Shown here: one piece after another, positions 43,587 to 56,082 of the stretch
Position numbering within the stretch: position 1 is the first letter of the stretch
How the letters are laid out: each line of letters opens with the position of its first letter
Assembly: GCA_030762935.1 (NCBI GenBank)
Contig: CM060887.1
Location: forward strand, 11,338,501-11,402,500
Source of the DNA: Hymenopus coronatus
Lineage: Eukaryota > Arthropoda > Insecta > Mantodea > Hymenopodidae
Length of the DNA stretch: 64,000 nucleotides
Direction: 5' to 3'
The notes under the pieces: model-generated
Databases searched by the model: none
What the model saw: only the letters and a program-made list of their open reading frames with translations
What the model was told of the DNA's origin: nothing
Program-made: the position numbers and the translations under genes

Positions 43587-44140
43587 AGTTTCATTTTTTT
43601 GGGGAGCATGAGAACTGCAGAAGTTGCTGTATAGGACAGCAGTTAAAACGGGCAAGGCTCAAGAAAATTAGCTGAGACGTTGGGCCCGAAGTGTTGAAGA
43701 GTAGCGAATCTCCGATCAGACACCCGTAGCTGTCTACACCGGAATCGAAGAATTTGCTGATAAGCCGACAGTACAAAAAAAAAAAAAAAGAGCATCGCCG
43801 TCTGTCGGAGTTTAGTCATTTATAACGGCAGCAGTGGTGGAATGGGTAACGGCATTTGATCCTTGTAGGATTGATTAGTACTAGGGAGAAAAACGCGTGG
43901 AGCGAGCTTATGAATGGCATGGATGGGGGGGGGGGGATTCCTCTTGCCCCTTGGGGCTTCGTGTGCCATTGATCCGGGAAGGAGGGCGAGGAAAAGAGAG
44001 AGACGGACTGTGTGTATGTTATGGGCGCTTTCAAGTCGAGAGGGAAGAGTATAAAGCTGCGTGACATGACTACCCCTGTCCGGCCCCGCCCACAATGGCA
44101 CGAGGCACTTAGTACTGCTCTTGCCAAAAACATGTCCTCG
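43587..44140. other. Unassigned region with an A-tract
   Basis: An A-run at 43774-43789 could be the tail of an unrecognised retroposon. ORFs at 43816-44133 (105 codons, minus) are low-complexity, with no family match. Confidence 0.35.
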
Positions 44141-44146
44141 CTTAAT

Positions 44147-44311
44147 CAGCTACATCCTGTCTTACTGCTCTTACACTAATGTAGTTGTATAGGAATAACA
44201 TCTATACTGACCCAGTTGCTTGCATTCGGCAGCTCCTGGTTTTGATACCCGTCAATCTCCCGTTCTGACCTTGGATTTTTCGTGGTTTTCCCTCGTCGGT
44301 AGGAGAATTCT
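44147..44311 (+). repeat. Low-copy repeat, copy 1
   Basis: It contains GTATAGGAATAACATCTATA, TTGCATTCGGCAGCTCC and TTTTCCCTCGTCGGTAGG. It is repeated at 44640-44810 in the same orientation with scattered differences. Confidence 0.75.
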
Positions 44312-44639
44312 GGAAGTGGTTATTATCTGTTCATCCTTACCTGATAAATAAATCAGAATTTTTCACAATATGGTAATCTTCTGCCAAAGACACTGTTACT
44401 TTAAGGATAGGGTTTAGGTGGTCTGCGGTTGGAAACCAACCCTCGCAGTTACCAAGTCTTTGATTTACTGGTTCCTTAACTATGGTGTGAACCTTGACCT
44501 GCAAGCAGAGTATTCACTCACTAGGAAAAAGAGATTATACTACGTTGCCTTTCACCCCTAGTACAGAGCCGTCTTTTGTTTGAGAATGATTATTTCACAA
44601 TGACAGAGGGCAGCCATCGTGTTTTGGAGAAAACTATAC
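44312..44639. other. Spacer between two repeat copies
   Basis: No feature recognised. Confidence 0.4.
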
Positions 44640-44810
44640 TTCATTTCTTACTGCTGTTACGACCCCTACACTAATTTATTTGTATAGGAATAACACCTAT
44701 CCTGACCGATATGCTTGCATTCGGCAGGTCCTGCGCTTGATTCCCGTCAATCTCCCTTCTGACTCCGGATTTTTCGAGGTTTTCCCTCGTCGGTAGGCTA
44801 ATCCTAGAGT
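44640..44810 (+). repeat. Low-copy repeat, copy 2
   Basis: It matches 44147-44311 (GTATAGGAATAACACCTATC, TTGCATTCGGCAGGTCC, TTTTCCCTCGTCGGTAGG). GGTCCTGCGCTTGATTCCC is weakly B-box-like, so this may be another SINE family. Confidence 0.72.
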
Positions 44811-45516
44811 GTTTTCTCTTCTTAGTGTCCGCGAATGCAGCTGTTTCAAAGGAAATGTACCTTACCCAAACTACTGATTGTCATAATCCCAACTCCGCGC
44901 CTCAGAAATGTGTATTCTTGTACATGAAGAGCAATAGCAACCCTGAGTCAACGCAACTAACGGCCACGTGTTGACTCCACGTGGAGTCTTAACTGGCCAA
45001 GTTCCGAACAAACATGTCGAAGAAGAGAAAATCCCTCTAGAAGCAGATGATGTTAAAGAGGTCACAACTCTGCAGAAAGGAATGGACAGCATGGAGGGGC
45101 AGTGTTGTTAAACGATTATAAGGGTTCTTATAAGGAAGCGACCTAACTGCACATCCGGAAACTAGACAGACTCTACCACTAGGACGGTATTGGACAGGTG
45201 GCGTATATGCTTTCCCAAGAAACGGGTACACTCTATGGATTCTACAGGACCGATTGGTTGGATAGACCTTTATATTCCTATCTGGGTAGCTCCAGTAGTG
45301 GGTGACCTTCGAACCAAGAGTTGTTGGCGACTTCCGCGCATCTCTGTGACCAGTCTTCCTGTGGCTTATAGGCTCCTGTTATTGATTCACTTCATCTTCC
45401 TCCATCCCACAGTTGTAGCACTGTACGAAGTGTCCCCCCGTTATATACCTAAGGAATATTTTGGCAGTTTTATCCAACTTCAAACCAAAACTGGTCATAA
45501 GGAAATCGTGATAAAC
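44811..45516. other. Unassigned region
   Basis: Higher GC, with a 115-codon plus ORF at 45190-45537 that has no recognised domain and runs into an M copy. A possible single-copy stretch. Confidence 0.35.
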
Positions 45517-46285
45517 ATATTTGATGTCTTACATTGACATGGCTTTCTCTCCCTCTTCTGCAACAAACCATTCTTACAAAAGTTTATTCCTCGATCTACT
45601 TCATGCTAATCGAGATAACCATTAACAGAAATAGTCTTACAACTTATTTTCTGGTAGGCACAAGGAACATAATAAAATAACTAGGAAAAGCAATAGTTAA
45701 ATTCGTTAAGAGTTGATCGCTGTGGCATTGATATTCCGTTCTCTTTGCATGGTCTGAAATAAAAAACGAACGACGATTTCCCATTTAGGAAAAGTTTAAG
45801 TATTGAAAACTTTAAACATCAAGAAATATTTCAGGAATGGCTAACTCCATGTAAAGTATTTGCAATAAACCGCGTGCTTTAACGAGATGTACAGTTTCTG
45901 TACGGTAAGATTTTGTCCGTTTCTTACGGCTTACCAGTTATGCAAAAGATCCAGAATGAAGAGGGCTTCAGAGTTATACCCAGAAAATTTAAGACATACA
46001 TTTCCTTTTTTTTTTTTTTTTTCCATGAAAATATTTTCAATATATGATATTTTAGTCAAAATCGTTGGGGTCATTTTTTTTTAGAAAAAAAAATCGTAAA
46101 ATGTTATATATAAAGGGAGTTTAAGGTGGAAGGATTTTCTTGAAATCCTTCGTGTCACATGCTTGGAAGATGAACTTAAATTAGCAACTTAGATATTTAA
46201 CCGACTCCTCGATTTTGAGTACTGTTACTCGCACACGTGCGGATCTTTATCTTTGGATTCAAGGGACCTCAAAAATATTTCTCCA
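45517..46285 (+). mobile_element. Diverged family M copy, 3'-truncated
   Basis: It starts ATTTGATGTCTTACATTGAC and keeps all main blocks up to GGATTCAAGGGACCTC. The palindromic 3' end is missing. A T-run lies at 46006-46022. Confidence 0.82.
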
Positions 46286-46585
46286 GCTTACTCTAAGTTG
46301 TGGTCGTAGTAGAATTCTATTCACTGCTTAATGAAGACACGCCATCAAATTTTATTTCTGACCATCAAGTGCATCATTCCAACGTCTCCCTGCGTTTCTG
46401 TTTTGGCTCGCACTGGGTTGCGCCATGTCATTCTAGGTCTGCATCCGTCTGCTTAAGCCCTGGGACTTCCATTCAAAGAGCATTCATATACTATTACCGC
46501 GTGTAGAATTTGTGGTAGATAAAGCGGCGCAAGGTTGGGTTTTCTCCAGGTTATACGGTTTCCATCGCCATCGCATTCCACCGGT
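46286..46585. other. Spacer with a SINE E fragment
   Basis: About 75 bp at 46510-46585 (TAAAGCGGCGCAAGGTTGGG, CATCGCATTCCACCGG) match the SINE E body on the plus strand without head or tail. The rest is unassigned. Confidence 0.6.
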
Positions 46586-47359
46586 ATTTCATGATTTTAC
46601 TGGAAATTCATGTTTTAAGGCCTCCTGTATCCAAAAAAGTAGTTTTAGAAAAATGTCCGTATATGTGTGTGTCTGTGAACACGATAATTTCAAAACGAAA
46701 AGTCAGTAAAATACCTAACTTAGGGTTTAAGTTAAGTATCTTCCAAGGATGTGACACGAAGATTATCAGGAAAATCGCCCCGCCCCCAAAGCCTTTACAC
46801 GGAAACAATTTGAACATTTTTTATTTCAACAAATAAAGTTGTGACTAAAATGCAATATATAAAAGGTGTTTACATGACAAGTAAAATATTTAACTTCAAT
46901 TTTCTGGCAAATACACTATATTAATTGTATTTAAATGACAAATTATATATATATATATATATTCATTCTGGATGGCTTTTGCATAACTGGTAACCCTAAG
47001 AGATAGACAAAAGCTTTCTACACAAAAATACAGATCTCGTAAAACACACAAGTTATGTCATTCGCGTTTTTTTCTTGGAGTTGACCATTTCGAGATATTC
47101 CTTGTTATTGGTTCAGTTTTGAAACACCTTTTCTCGTTACTGAATTTGTTAACTCCTGGCCTACAAAAAAAAAAAAACAGATTTTAATCACATAGCGGCC
47201 AGCTTTCAAAATATTTGACTATCGCTTAACTTTAGTGTATTCCCTTGTTTCTCTTTTAGTTACAAGGAAGCACGTAATTAAACAATTTCTGCTAATGTTT
47301 ATTCGCATGAAGTAGAAAGAATAGAGATGTAGAAAAAAAACTTTGTGAATGGAACACAT
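46586..47359 (-). mobile_element. Family M copy, 3'-truncated, first of a minus-strand pair
   Basis: It starts at the TTTTACTGGAAATTCATG block and ends with the M 5' end (GTGAATGGAACACATTTT). A (TA)n run lies at about 46947-46961. Confidence 0.85.
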
Positions 47360-48268
47360 TTTACTTTCTCTAGCCCGCACGTACAATGTACACAGTGGAT
47401 AAGAAGGTATTGTAGCGCACCCAAAAATTCGATGTTGAAATTTCACCGGAAATATATGTTTTGAGGTTCCCTGTGCTCGAAAAAAGCATTTTTAAAAACG
47501 GTCCGTGTGTGCATGTGTGGGGGGGGTCAGCATAGCTCAAAAACGAAAAGACCGTTTGGGTTTAGTATCTTCCAAGGATGTGGCACGAAGATTTTCAAGA
47601 AAATCCCCCAAATATGTGTTTAGTATTATTGATTCAACCAAATTCATTTAATACGATTAACGATATAAAAGTTAAAATTTGAATTATTTATTCTAAATGT
47701 TAGACTTTTTTGATTGAAAATCAAAAGTCCCACCTCAAACTACCCTTTACATTTGAAAATCCTGATTTTCTCAAAAATGGCTCTTAACGATTTTGATTAA
47801 ATCTCGTATATTAAAGATATTTGCATCTCAAATAAAATGACTATTTTGCATTTTTGAGACTAGCCTCTGAAGGCCTCCTGAATTTGTCATAACTGATAAA
47901 CCGTAAGAGATGGACAAAAACTTACTATATATTTTTTCGTGGGCTTGGCCTTTTCCAAAATATTTATTGTTATTGGTTTCAGTTTTAAAATAGTTAGAAC
48001 TCTTCTCATATGGGAACTTGACAACTCACGGCCACGCAAATAAACGGTTTTCAATCCCATAGCAACCGCATTTTAAAACATTTGACTGTCGGTTTGGCCT
48101 AATGTACTCCTTTATTTGACTTCTACTTAAAGAAACTAAGTTATAAGACAGTTTTTGCTAATTTTTATCTCAGTTAGCGTCTGGAAGATAGAACAATAAA
48201 CTTTTTAACAATAATTTGTTACAGAGACGTAGAGCAAGACATGTGAATGGAACACGTCATATTTTTAT
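47360..48268 (-). mobile_element. Family M copy with a ~115-bp AT-rich insert
   Basis: It has both ends, ACTTTCTCTAGCCCGCACG and GACATGTGAATGGAACACG. Between 47611 and 47725 an AT-rich stretch unlike M separates GAAAATCCCCCA from CCACCTCAAACTACCC. It ends in the small palindrome GATTGAAAATCAAAAG. Confidence 0.85.
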
Positions 48269-48758
48269 GGTAGTATACTACACTGAAGATGGATTCTACT
48301 GCATTTCTGTGACCTACCTTTGGTAAATGTTGTTAGTATAGGAGGTGGAAACATTTCGACTTTGAAGAAGCATTCCGCAAGAGGAATTGTGACAGGAGGC
48401 TTTCAGCAATGATGTCGCTATTACCTCCAAGATTGGATCTTTCTCGTCCGTAACCGCGAACAAAGCGATGTGCTCCCCTTTAAAGTTCGCGACATCAGAC
48501 AATGTGGGACAGACATGTCGATACGTTTTTATGGGTCTCTCTCTCGTTCTTCAGCAATAAGGCAACGCGCTTAGAATTCCAATTTCTGCTCTAATGGCTC
48601 GCCATTTCGAGCCCAGCAAGCGCGAAAACCCTCAAGATAACAGCTGTAAATACTAACTAGTACGGTTGTCACAGTTATTTTCGGATAACGGTTACAGCTG
48701 TCGCAGTTACAGTATGTTAACAGTTACATGTAACGGTTACTGGTAACTATTAAGTTAT

Positions 48759-48789
<31 letters not shown>

Positions 48790-49458
48790 TGAGTTACATT
48801 ACATTAACGGTTACCAATTTGGTTTAGATGTAAACGTGTTTCAATAGAAATGATCTTGATACAGATTTACTTTGTTATTTGACGCAATAAGAAGATTCTC
48901 TAGGTATGTTAACACTTTGGTAATAATCAGTTACCATAGTTGATGCAGAATAGGAAGAGAAAGTCGTGTGAATTTGAATGCAATACTTCTACAAAGTATG
49001 GGGAGTAGAGAAAGTAACCGTATTGTAGCAACAAGTAATAGCAATACTTGCTGCGCGTGACCTTATAGCAGCTAATGCAACAACAATTAACTCGCAACGT
49101 CTCAGCACATCTGAACGGAGGTAAAGTTATACTAAAGCGCCGAAAGGACGAAACGTACTTTTGATGGCCGTGCTGCCATTGGTACGGGCATCATAAACTC
49201 GGTTTATGAGAAATAAGGACGGTAATATTTAACAGGCGGTGGAAATGAAACTCTAGAAGTAGGAGAGCAGAAAAGGCCATTTCAAATAAGGACTGAAAAC
49301 GCAAGTACTAACAGCCTTTCGTGAAAACTGGAACTGTTTTACTCGACGTTACAAAGCGTTTTGATATTTAAAATGTGCATATCAAATTCTAATACCAACA
49401 CCTACATACTTAACTGAATAGACTTTTGTCGAAATGTTATCATGGCATTTGATGCTGA
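48269..49458. other. Mostly unassigned 1.2-kb region with GTTAC-rich segment
   Basis: At 48670-48815 the motif GGTTAC/GTAACC and variants recur many times in both orientations, broken by a T-rich tract at 48761-48790. Around 48950-49020 short pieces resembling M ends occur (GAGAAAGTCGTGTGAA, GAGTAGAGAAAGTAAC). No gene is recognised. Confidence 0.45.
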
Positions 49459-49777
49459 GAAAACCTGATGTGTTTCATTCACATGACTTTCTCTGCCTGT
49501 TCTCCAAACAAAACTTTTATTAGATAAGATTCATTCTTTTATATACATCATGCCAATCGAGATAAACATTAGCAGAAACGGTCTTATTAAGTAGAAGGTA
49601 AAAATAAGGGTGTACACTAGAATAAAGCGACAGTCAAACATTTTAAAACCTTCGATATACGAATGCCCAGGAGTAAAACAAAAGAGATATGTAACGGATG
49701 GGGACTTTCCAACCGAGAAAAATGTAAATACCTATTTTAGAATTGAAATCAATAACGGAATTTTTAGGAAATGGTTA
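49459..49777 (+). mobile_element. Family M 5' fragment
   Basis: It starts AAAACCTGATGTGTTTC and stops after about 320 bp, where the next M start appears. Confidence 0.82.
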
Positions 49778-50025
49778 ATGGTTGTGCTCCATTCAGATGA
49801 CTCTCTCTGCATCTCTGTTAATAAGCTTATTCTTCTATTTACTTCATGCTAATCGAGATAAACATTAGCAGAAACGTCTTATTACTTAGTTCCTCATAAG
49901 TAGAAGGGAAATAAGAGAATGCAGTAGGCTACACCAAAGCTAAAATATTTTAAAATGTGGTTGTTATGGTTGATTGAAATCCGATTCTTTGCGTAGCCAA
50001 GCGTTGACAAGTTCCCGTTCCAAAA
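49778..50025 (+). mobile_element. Family M 5' fragment, in tandem with the previous one
   Basis: It starts TTGTGCTCCATTCAGATGAC and ends at GTTGACAAGTTCCCG, where an M copy in the other orientation begins. Confidence 0.82.
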
Positions 50026-50913
50026 ACGGAAAGTTCATTAAATACCAACTACCCTTTACATGGAAAAAATTTCGAAAAGTTTCGTTTTATCGAAAATGGC
50101 TCTAACGATTTTGATTAAAATATTTAAGATATTTATTTGCCAAATAAAAAAAAAAAAAATATATGTATATATCTTGAATTTTCTGGGAATAGCTTCTGAC
50201 GCCATCTTTATTCAGAAAGAATTTTGCGGAATGTTGTATAACTGGTAAACCGTAAGAGATGGAAAAAAAATTACTGCACAAAACAAATAGAGCTCGTTAA
50301 AACACACAATTATGTTGTATGCATTTTTCCCTATAAAAATGTAAATGACGTGTTATTTATGCACGCTCTTTAACTTCTGTGGTTCTCAGCGTCCCATTCT
50401 ATACTGGGCGTGAAAGACCGCTTAATTTTGCTCAGAGACCTCTCTATCAGGCTTGAGGTTCTTTTACGTGTCATAAATCGACGACACGGGAGCAACGGCT
50501 TTACTTCCCTTCCGAAGGTAACCATGCTGAGGATTTTTACACCCGAAAAAATCCATCGTCCTCCGCCGGGTTTGAACCCGCGACCTTGGGTATTTTCCCT
50601 ATAGTTGACAGTTTTTAAGATATTGCTCGTTATTGATTTCAGTTTTAAATTACTTATACTTTTATCATACAGGAATATGTCAACTACTGTCCTTACAAAC
50701 AAAGCAACTTCAGTCACGTAGCAACCAGTTTTTGACTATCACTTTAACCTATGGTACTCCTTTATTTCGCTTCTACTTACAAGGGAGCAAGTAATAGGAC
50801 TATTTCTGCTAATTTTTTCTCGATTAACATGAAGTAACTAGAAGCATAAGCTTTTTAATAATAATTTGTTGCAGAGATGTGAAGAAAGTCATTTGAATCG
50901 AACAATCAGATTG
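50026..50913 (-). mobile_element. Family M copy, 3'-truncated, carrying SINE A
   Basis: It starts at AAAACGGAAAGTTCATTAAA and ends GAAAGTCATTTGAATCGAAC. It is split by SINE A at TTTTCCCTATA, which is duplicated at 50325-50335 and 50593-50603. Confidence 0.88.
50336..50592 (-). mobile_element. tRNA-derived SINE, family A, 5'-truncated, in M
   Basis: The minus-strand copy begins at CCCAAGGTCGCGGGTTC, so the A box is missing while the B box and body remain. The exact 11-bp flanking repeat shows that the truncation was present at insertion, as expected for incomplete reverse transcription. Confidence 0.9.
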
Positions 50914-50916
50914 TTT

Positions 50917-51036
50917 GTTTGGTTTCAGGGTGTCTCATAACGTATATTTCCAGTGAAATCTCGGTATCGAAATTTTTTGGTGCAATACAATACCTTCTCC
51001 ATACACTATGTACATAGTACATGTCGAGAAAGCAAA
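50917..51036 (+). repeat. Family M 3'-terminal fragment, inverted relative to the adjoining copy
   Basis: The fragment TTTGGTTTCAGGGTGTCTC to GAGAAAGCAAAAAC has a perfect ACTATGTACATAGT. It starts at the T-tract after the M 5' end of the minus-strand copy. Confidence 0.85.
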
Positions 51037-52207
51037 AACAAATCAGTTGAATAGTTTTCTATATTAGCTTACATACTGAGATAGTACATGTCTTGTCACG
51101 GATCTAAGAGTTATTCAGAAGGGAATGGGCTAATAATATAAATTATACCAAGAAGGGAAATATAAATGTACATTGAAAATGGGAAGGGAAGAAAGATTTG
51201 AAACACGTATAAGTAGCAGAGTTGTCACGAGCTGGTAGCTCAGTATACCGTTAGGGTAGAGCATTGAGAGTACACTGCCCGAGGGTAACATAACAGGAAA
51301 AGAGAAAACAATGCTCCCGCTGGTCAGGCGACACTTTTTGAGGCACTTGACGTAGAACATCGGCAGAGCAAAGATGTGATATTTAGGGTTGGCGGTGGAG
51401 CCGAACAGACTAGAGTACAGACGAAATCACTGCATCAAAAGTAATAAGTAATAATATGCGCGGTCGCGCGAAGCACAAGTTCAACAATAACAAAAATTAA
51501 GAGGAATGTATGTTCGACGGCGGAAAAAAGCCGAACTAAATTAATAAAGCACTTGTGTCGTAACACACCCGAAAAGAGTTGCCATGCTAGCAAAATCCTG
51601 AGAAAGAGCATCCACAAATCCACACCATTCCTAATAGCCAAAACCTGCACCATTACCACTCCAATACACACAGAACGCATTTTTATTGTTAATAATGTTA
51701 GTATATGAGTATATAATTGATCAAGAGAATGAATTAATTGCCTCGTATGAGATACACTCTGACAGCTATCTTGTTTGGCCGCTAGATAGCGTGACGGCTG
51801 CTACCGGGTGGTCTGCCCATCTCTGGTCACGCTACGATCAAAAGAAGACAGCAACATCATAAAAATTACAAAACATCATCTTCAGGCAGCTATAATCTCA
51901 TGAATGGTTAGATTTTATCAAGCCGATCATATTCATTGTTCGCCTGGGATAATTTATTACAAGTTTCCGGTTCCGGCCACAAGAAAATTGATAAGCTCAA
52001 ACATTTTTCTATTGCTTTGTCTGCTTGAAGACTCAACACTATTTCCATACCCGGTGATGATACACAATCGTGCCTTTAATAATTTAACATCCACATGGCT
52101 GTAAAAGTTTTGTATAGGCAAATACCATTTAAAGGGCGAAAAGATCACTTTAAAGCGTTTTTCAAGTCAATAATCTATATTGTAAATGTAGATATTGCGT
52201 TTAATTC
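51037..52207. other. Unassigned region, possibly single-copy
   Basis: No M or SINE is found over 1.17 kb. TAGCTCAGTATACCGTTAGG near 51236 is weakly tRNA-like. TAGCGTGAC (51787-51795) and GTCACGCTA (51826-51834) form a 9-bp inverted repeat. ORFs are short and unrecognised. Confidence 0.4.
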
Positions 52208-52263
52208 GGCTAGTAAACTGTACCGCAAACCAGAAGAGATAAACAAAATATTACTACACAAAA
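52208..52263 (-). repeat. Family M internal fragment
   Basis: AGTAAACTGTACCGCAAACC to ATATTACTACACAAAAA corresponds to the M centre on the minus strand. It joins a plus-strand M start. Confidence 0.6.
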
Positions 52264-52937
52264 ATCTCATGTGTTTCATTCACTTGACTTTGCACGGCTA
52301 GGTGATTACAAATTTCCGTGTGAGAAAAGTTTAAATATTTTGAATGTGAAACAATTAACAAGCAATATCTCAAAAATGGTAAACTCACGGAAAAAAACAT
52401 AAATTACATAAATCGTGTGTTTTAACGAGATCTACATTTTTGTGTAGGTACTAAATGTTTGTCTATCTCTTACGGTTTACCAGTTACGCAAAATTCATCC
52501 TGAATAAAAAGGTCCTTAGAGGATATTCGCAGAAAATTCAGGATAGGTAGGTATACATTTTATTTGTCATGTAAATATCTGTAATATACGGTATTGTAAT
52601 CAAAATTGTTAGAGCCCTTTTTAGGAAAACTCAAAATGTTTGATTTTTTTTTTTTTCGTGTAAAGGGTAGGCTGAGGTGGGGGGATTTTTCTCAAAATCT
52701 TCGTGTCGCATCCCTGGAAGATACTGAACTTAAATATCAAGTTTGGTATTTAACGGTATTTTCGTTTTTGAGCTATGCTACCCACAAACACACGCGCACA
52801 CACACACATTTTTGTTTAAATACTTTTCTGGGGGTTCCAAAAAATATATTTTCGATTAAATCTCGGTATTGAATTTTTGGGTACAGTAAAATACCTTCTC
52901 TATACACTGTACATTGTACCTGAAGAGAAAGTAATAA
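52264..52937 (+). mobile_element. Family M copy with an early deletion
   Basis: It starts AATCTCATGTGTTTCATTC, loses about 200 bp after CTTGACTTTGC, then continues to GAAGAGAAAGTAA. The 3' palindrome is reduced (ACACTGTACATTGTACC). Confidence 0.85.
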
Positions 52938-54711
52938 TATTGGTTTGTCACGGCCTGCTATAACCGTGCCATCATCGCCCAGCAATGCGAAATAAATAAC
53001 TAACTATAACCCTTGGTGAATGGTTCAAACTTAACCTCAAATTTATTGCATCTTTCGTTGCTTTCCTTTTAATATCAGAAAATTCTCGTAGAAAATACAT
53101 TGTATGATACGCGAGCGTTAAGTTTCTTTTTGATTCTCGTGTGGTTGTGAAACTCGACTGCGTTTCGTTTCGCAATATTCCTGCTCGAATTAAAAACCAT
53201 AACTTTACGCTCTTACATCATAAATACTCTTCTACACAGCTGATGCTATAAGTAGATTATTTACCAGATCAGTAGTGTTAAAAGTAGAAAATTCTGTCCT
53301 TCAGTGTAATAAAATTATAACAATCCAATGTAGGCAACTTTGGTTTATGCGTCCACGGTCTTTTCATGTAGGCTATGACTCTGAAAGCTCATATCGATTC
53401 AAAACCGATTACTTCAATGCCATGAACATCGAATCTGTTAAACCAACCGAAATTATGCAAAATCACAACTGCTACACTGCCTCCGATGTATAGAATGTTT
53501 TCGCTCTGTACGAGTAAATCATAATGTTGTCAACACTGATGCTAAGCAACTGAGTGTCAGTAAGCATGAACTCTGTGAAATAGGTAAAACAATCTATTTA
53601 TAATTATAGTGGATCTATAAATATTGAGAACCGTCTAAAAATATTGTATGACAACGTGTTAAAATTGTTTTATATGATCTCGTTTCGCAAGCTTCCTACT
53701 TACAATATAAAACACCATTTTGTTTTAATTATCAGCGCTGAACAGCCACGAACTTTCGCCGTGTTGCTGGGATATAGCGCATTCTGAACATTTTTGGAAA
53801 TACCAGGGCAGCATTTTGCCTAGACTACCGATGGTACGTTGAGGTAATTATAGAAAAAGAGAAATCCGGGTAAGGAATGTTAAAACCGTAGAGCGGTTTA
53901 CCATCAAACGCAAACAAACAGCAAACAAAACAGCGACAACAGTTTCGGAACATATAACCTCAGCATTGTTGCTGTTTTGTTTGCGATCTATCCGTTTTGT
54001 GGAAAAACGTCTTTTTTTTTTCTTTTTTTTTTCCATTCATGTTGTCATACTGTAAAGCTGAATTTTCTGCATTCAGTGCTGCTAACCTTCGTGTATTGTC
54101 TGTATTACTGCACGTGTGTGCGTGAACTGTATTAAATCCTCTAACCTGAGATATGCACAATATTGTAAGCATACAACACAATCAATTGAAATATTAAGTT
54201 CACAATTAAAATCTTACCTGGGTCTTTACTAGCTATTAATTTGTTATGGACACTTAGTAGAGACAGACTGGATATTTCTATGCTGAATCTTAATTACATA
54301 TATATTAAGGTTTCTTGAAAACTATATAAGCCTTCATAATGAACATTTTACCACTTATAAAACAACTTCTTCTAATTTAGAAACCATAGTGAAATCATAA
54401 ATTAGATTTAATAATTGATAACCTGTTAATATTTCAATAAAGAAGAAACTTTGTAACATTTTATCCTAAACAATTAAGAGTGAGACACTTAAAGATTTTG
54501 TAGTCACTTTAAAAACATGTTATTTGATATAGCTGTTGAAAGATTGAAGCATTTTAACAAAAAATAGCAATTTTAAAATATATATAAGTAGGTATACTTT
54601 ACTTTTAAAGAAAATTCATACACAGGTAACATAAGCGTTTTCACTGGCTGTTTACAACAATACATGCAGCATATGCACAAAAACAAATCTACAGCTCTAT
54701 TACACTTTTTT
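52938..54711. other. Longest stretch free of M and SINEs
   Basis: About 1.8 kb of AT-rich sequence with no recognised gene. A 14-bp perfect inverted repeat, GCAAACAAAACAGC at 53921-53934 and its complement at 53971-53984, could form a hairpin. T-rich tracts lie at 54011-54033. ORFs are all under 75 codons. Confidence 0.5.
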
Positions 54712-54980
54712 TCTTGCAAGGCGTAGTTTGGGTTATGGGGGATTTTCTCGAAAATATTTATGTCGCATCCTTGGTAAATGCTGAATTTAATCAAGTTTGT
54801 TATTTAACCGACTTGTCGTTTTTTGAGTTATAGTATTCACAGATAAACACACGTATTTTTTGTAATTTTCATCTTCTTCTTCTTCTTCACGGGATCCTAA
54901 AACGAGTATTGCCAGGGAAACCTCTCGGTATCAAATTCCTGGGTATGTCCTGTACTAAGTAGAGAAAGTAAAAATGTATA
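54712..54980 (+). mobile_element. Family M fragment, 3' half with an internal deletion
   Basis: It enters at CTTGCAAGGCGTAGTTTGGG and ends TAGAGAAAGTAAAAATG. The palindrome is mostly deleted. A TCTTCTTCTTCTTC run replaces part of the usual CA/T region. Confidence 0.78.
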
Positions 54981-55904
54981 TGACGCCTGTCGGTGAGAAG
55001 GAGTACGCCACTGATATGCAGATATCAGACTACTCTACATCTCTGTTCATTCACCCCTGAAAATGACTTGGTGGTTTCTTTTCACGATTAAAGCAGGCGC
55101 TGTCTCCGTAATTAACTTATTTCACAGAGAAGCCACCAGACGACAGTGCTTGCAATTTCTAAAATATGCTCTCTAACCTAAAATATAATTAAAAAGAATG
55201 TACGAAGAACAAACCCGTAGACAAGTTCTTTTAATTAATTAATGTTCATTCTTGGTATAGCGGTCAGATAACACACCCGATGTACACTATTATTATAACG
55301 TATATTCTGTGTGGGCCATGGTTTGAATATCTGAAGAATATGTCATATTGTTACCTAATTGAATCTTTACTTTTATTTCTTTGCCTGGTTGTCTTCTTTT
55401 CATGGAACAGCATTAATTTAGGCGCGGCTCATGGGCATAGTTTCTAAGGTATGGCTTACCTAAAATATGTGAAGAAAAATCTCACTACTATTGTTTATAA
55501 CCTACTTTTAAAAACCGCACCTTCCCTTCCCCAAAATTACGAAAAAAAATACTTAACCTGTTTTCTATTTACAATCAGAAAGGAACGACACCAAACGAAG
55601 ATATGGACCCTGTTGGTCATACCATATGTGATACGTGAATATAATTTTCATCTCTAAATTCGGCACATACAAAAACTGCCATAAAATCACCATGGATTAG
55701 GCAGGAGTACATAACCAGATGCACGTGCCTGGCTCACTCCAAGAGAGATGCCGGTTGATAGCGAAGGTCTCAGTCGCGTGGTGTAGGCGTGGTTTGATAG
55801 ACACGCCGGCGCGGCACAGGTCACCTTTGTTATGTGTTTCGTATAACATGTTCTAAAGTTGTTTGCGCGGCGTATTACAACCGTTGTTCCTTCGCTACCT
55901 AATT
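54981..55904. other. Unassigned region
   Basis: No gene recognised. A short GC-rich hairpin GGCGTG...CACGCC lies near 55786-55807. Confidence 0.4.
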
Positions 55905-56082
55905 CCACATTTCAATGTCAATCGTACAACGACAGTTTTTAAAATATTTGAGTGTCGCTTTAGCCTAGCTTAGTCCCATATTTCCCTTCTACTTATCAGG
56001 AACTAATAGTAAGATCAATTTTGTTAAATTTATCCTCGATTAGCATGATGTGAACAAAATAATAATCGTTTTAAGAATAGTT

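Noticed and set aside
45190..45537. 115-codon ORF as a gene
   Set aside because: No domain or start context, and its end lies in the first bases of an M copy.
51232..51300. tRNA-like stretch TAGCTCAGTATACCGTTAGG
   Set aside because: No proper B box or acceptor pairing follows, and no SINE body is recognisable.
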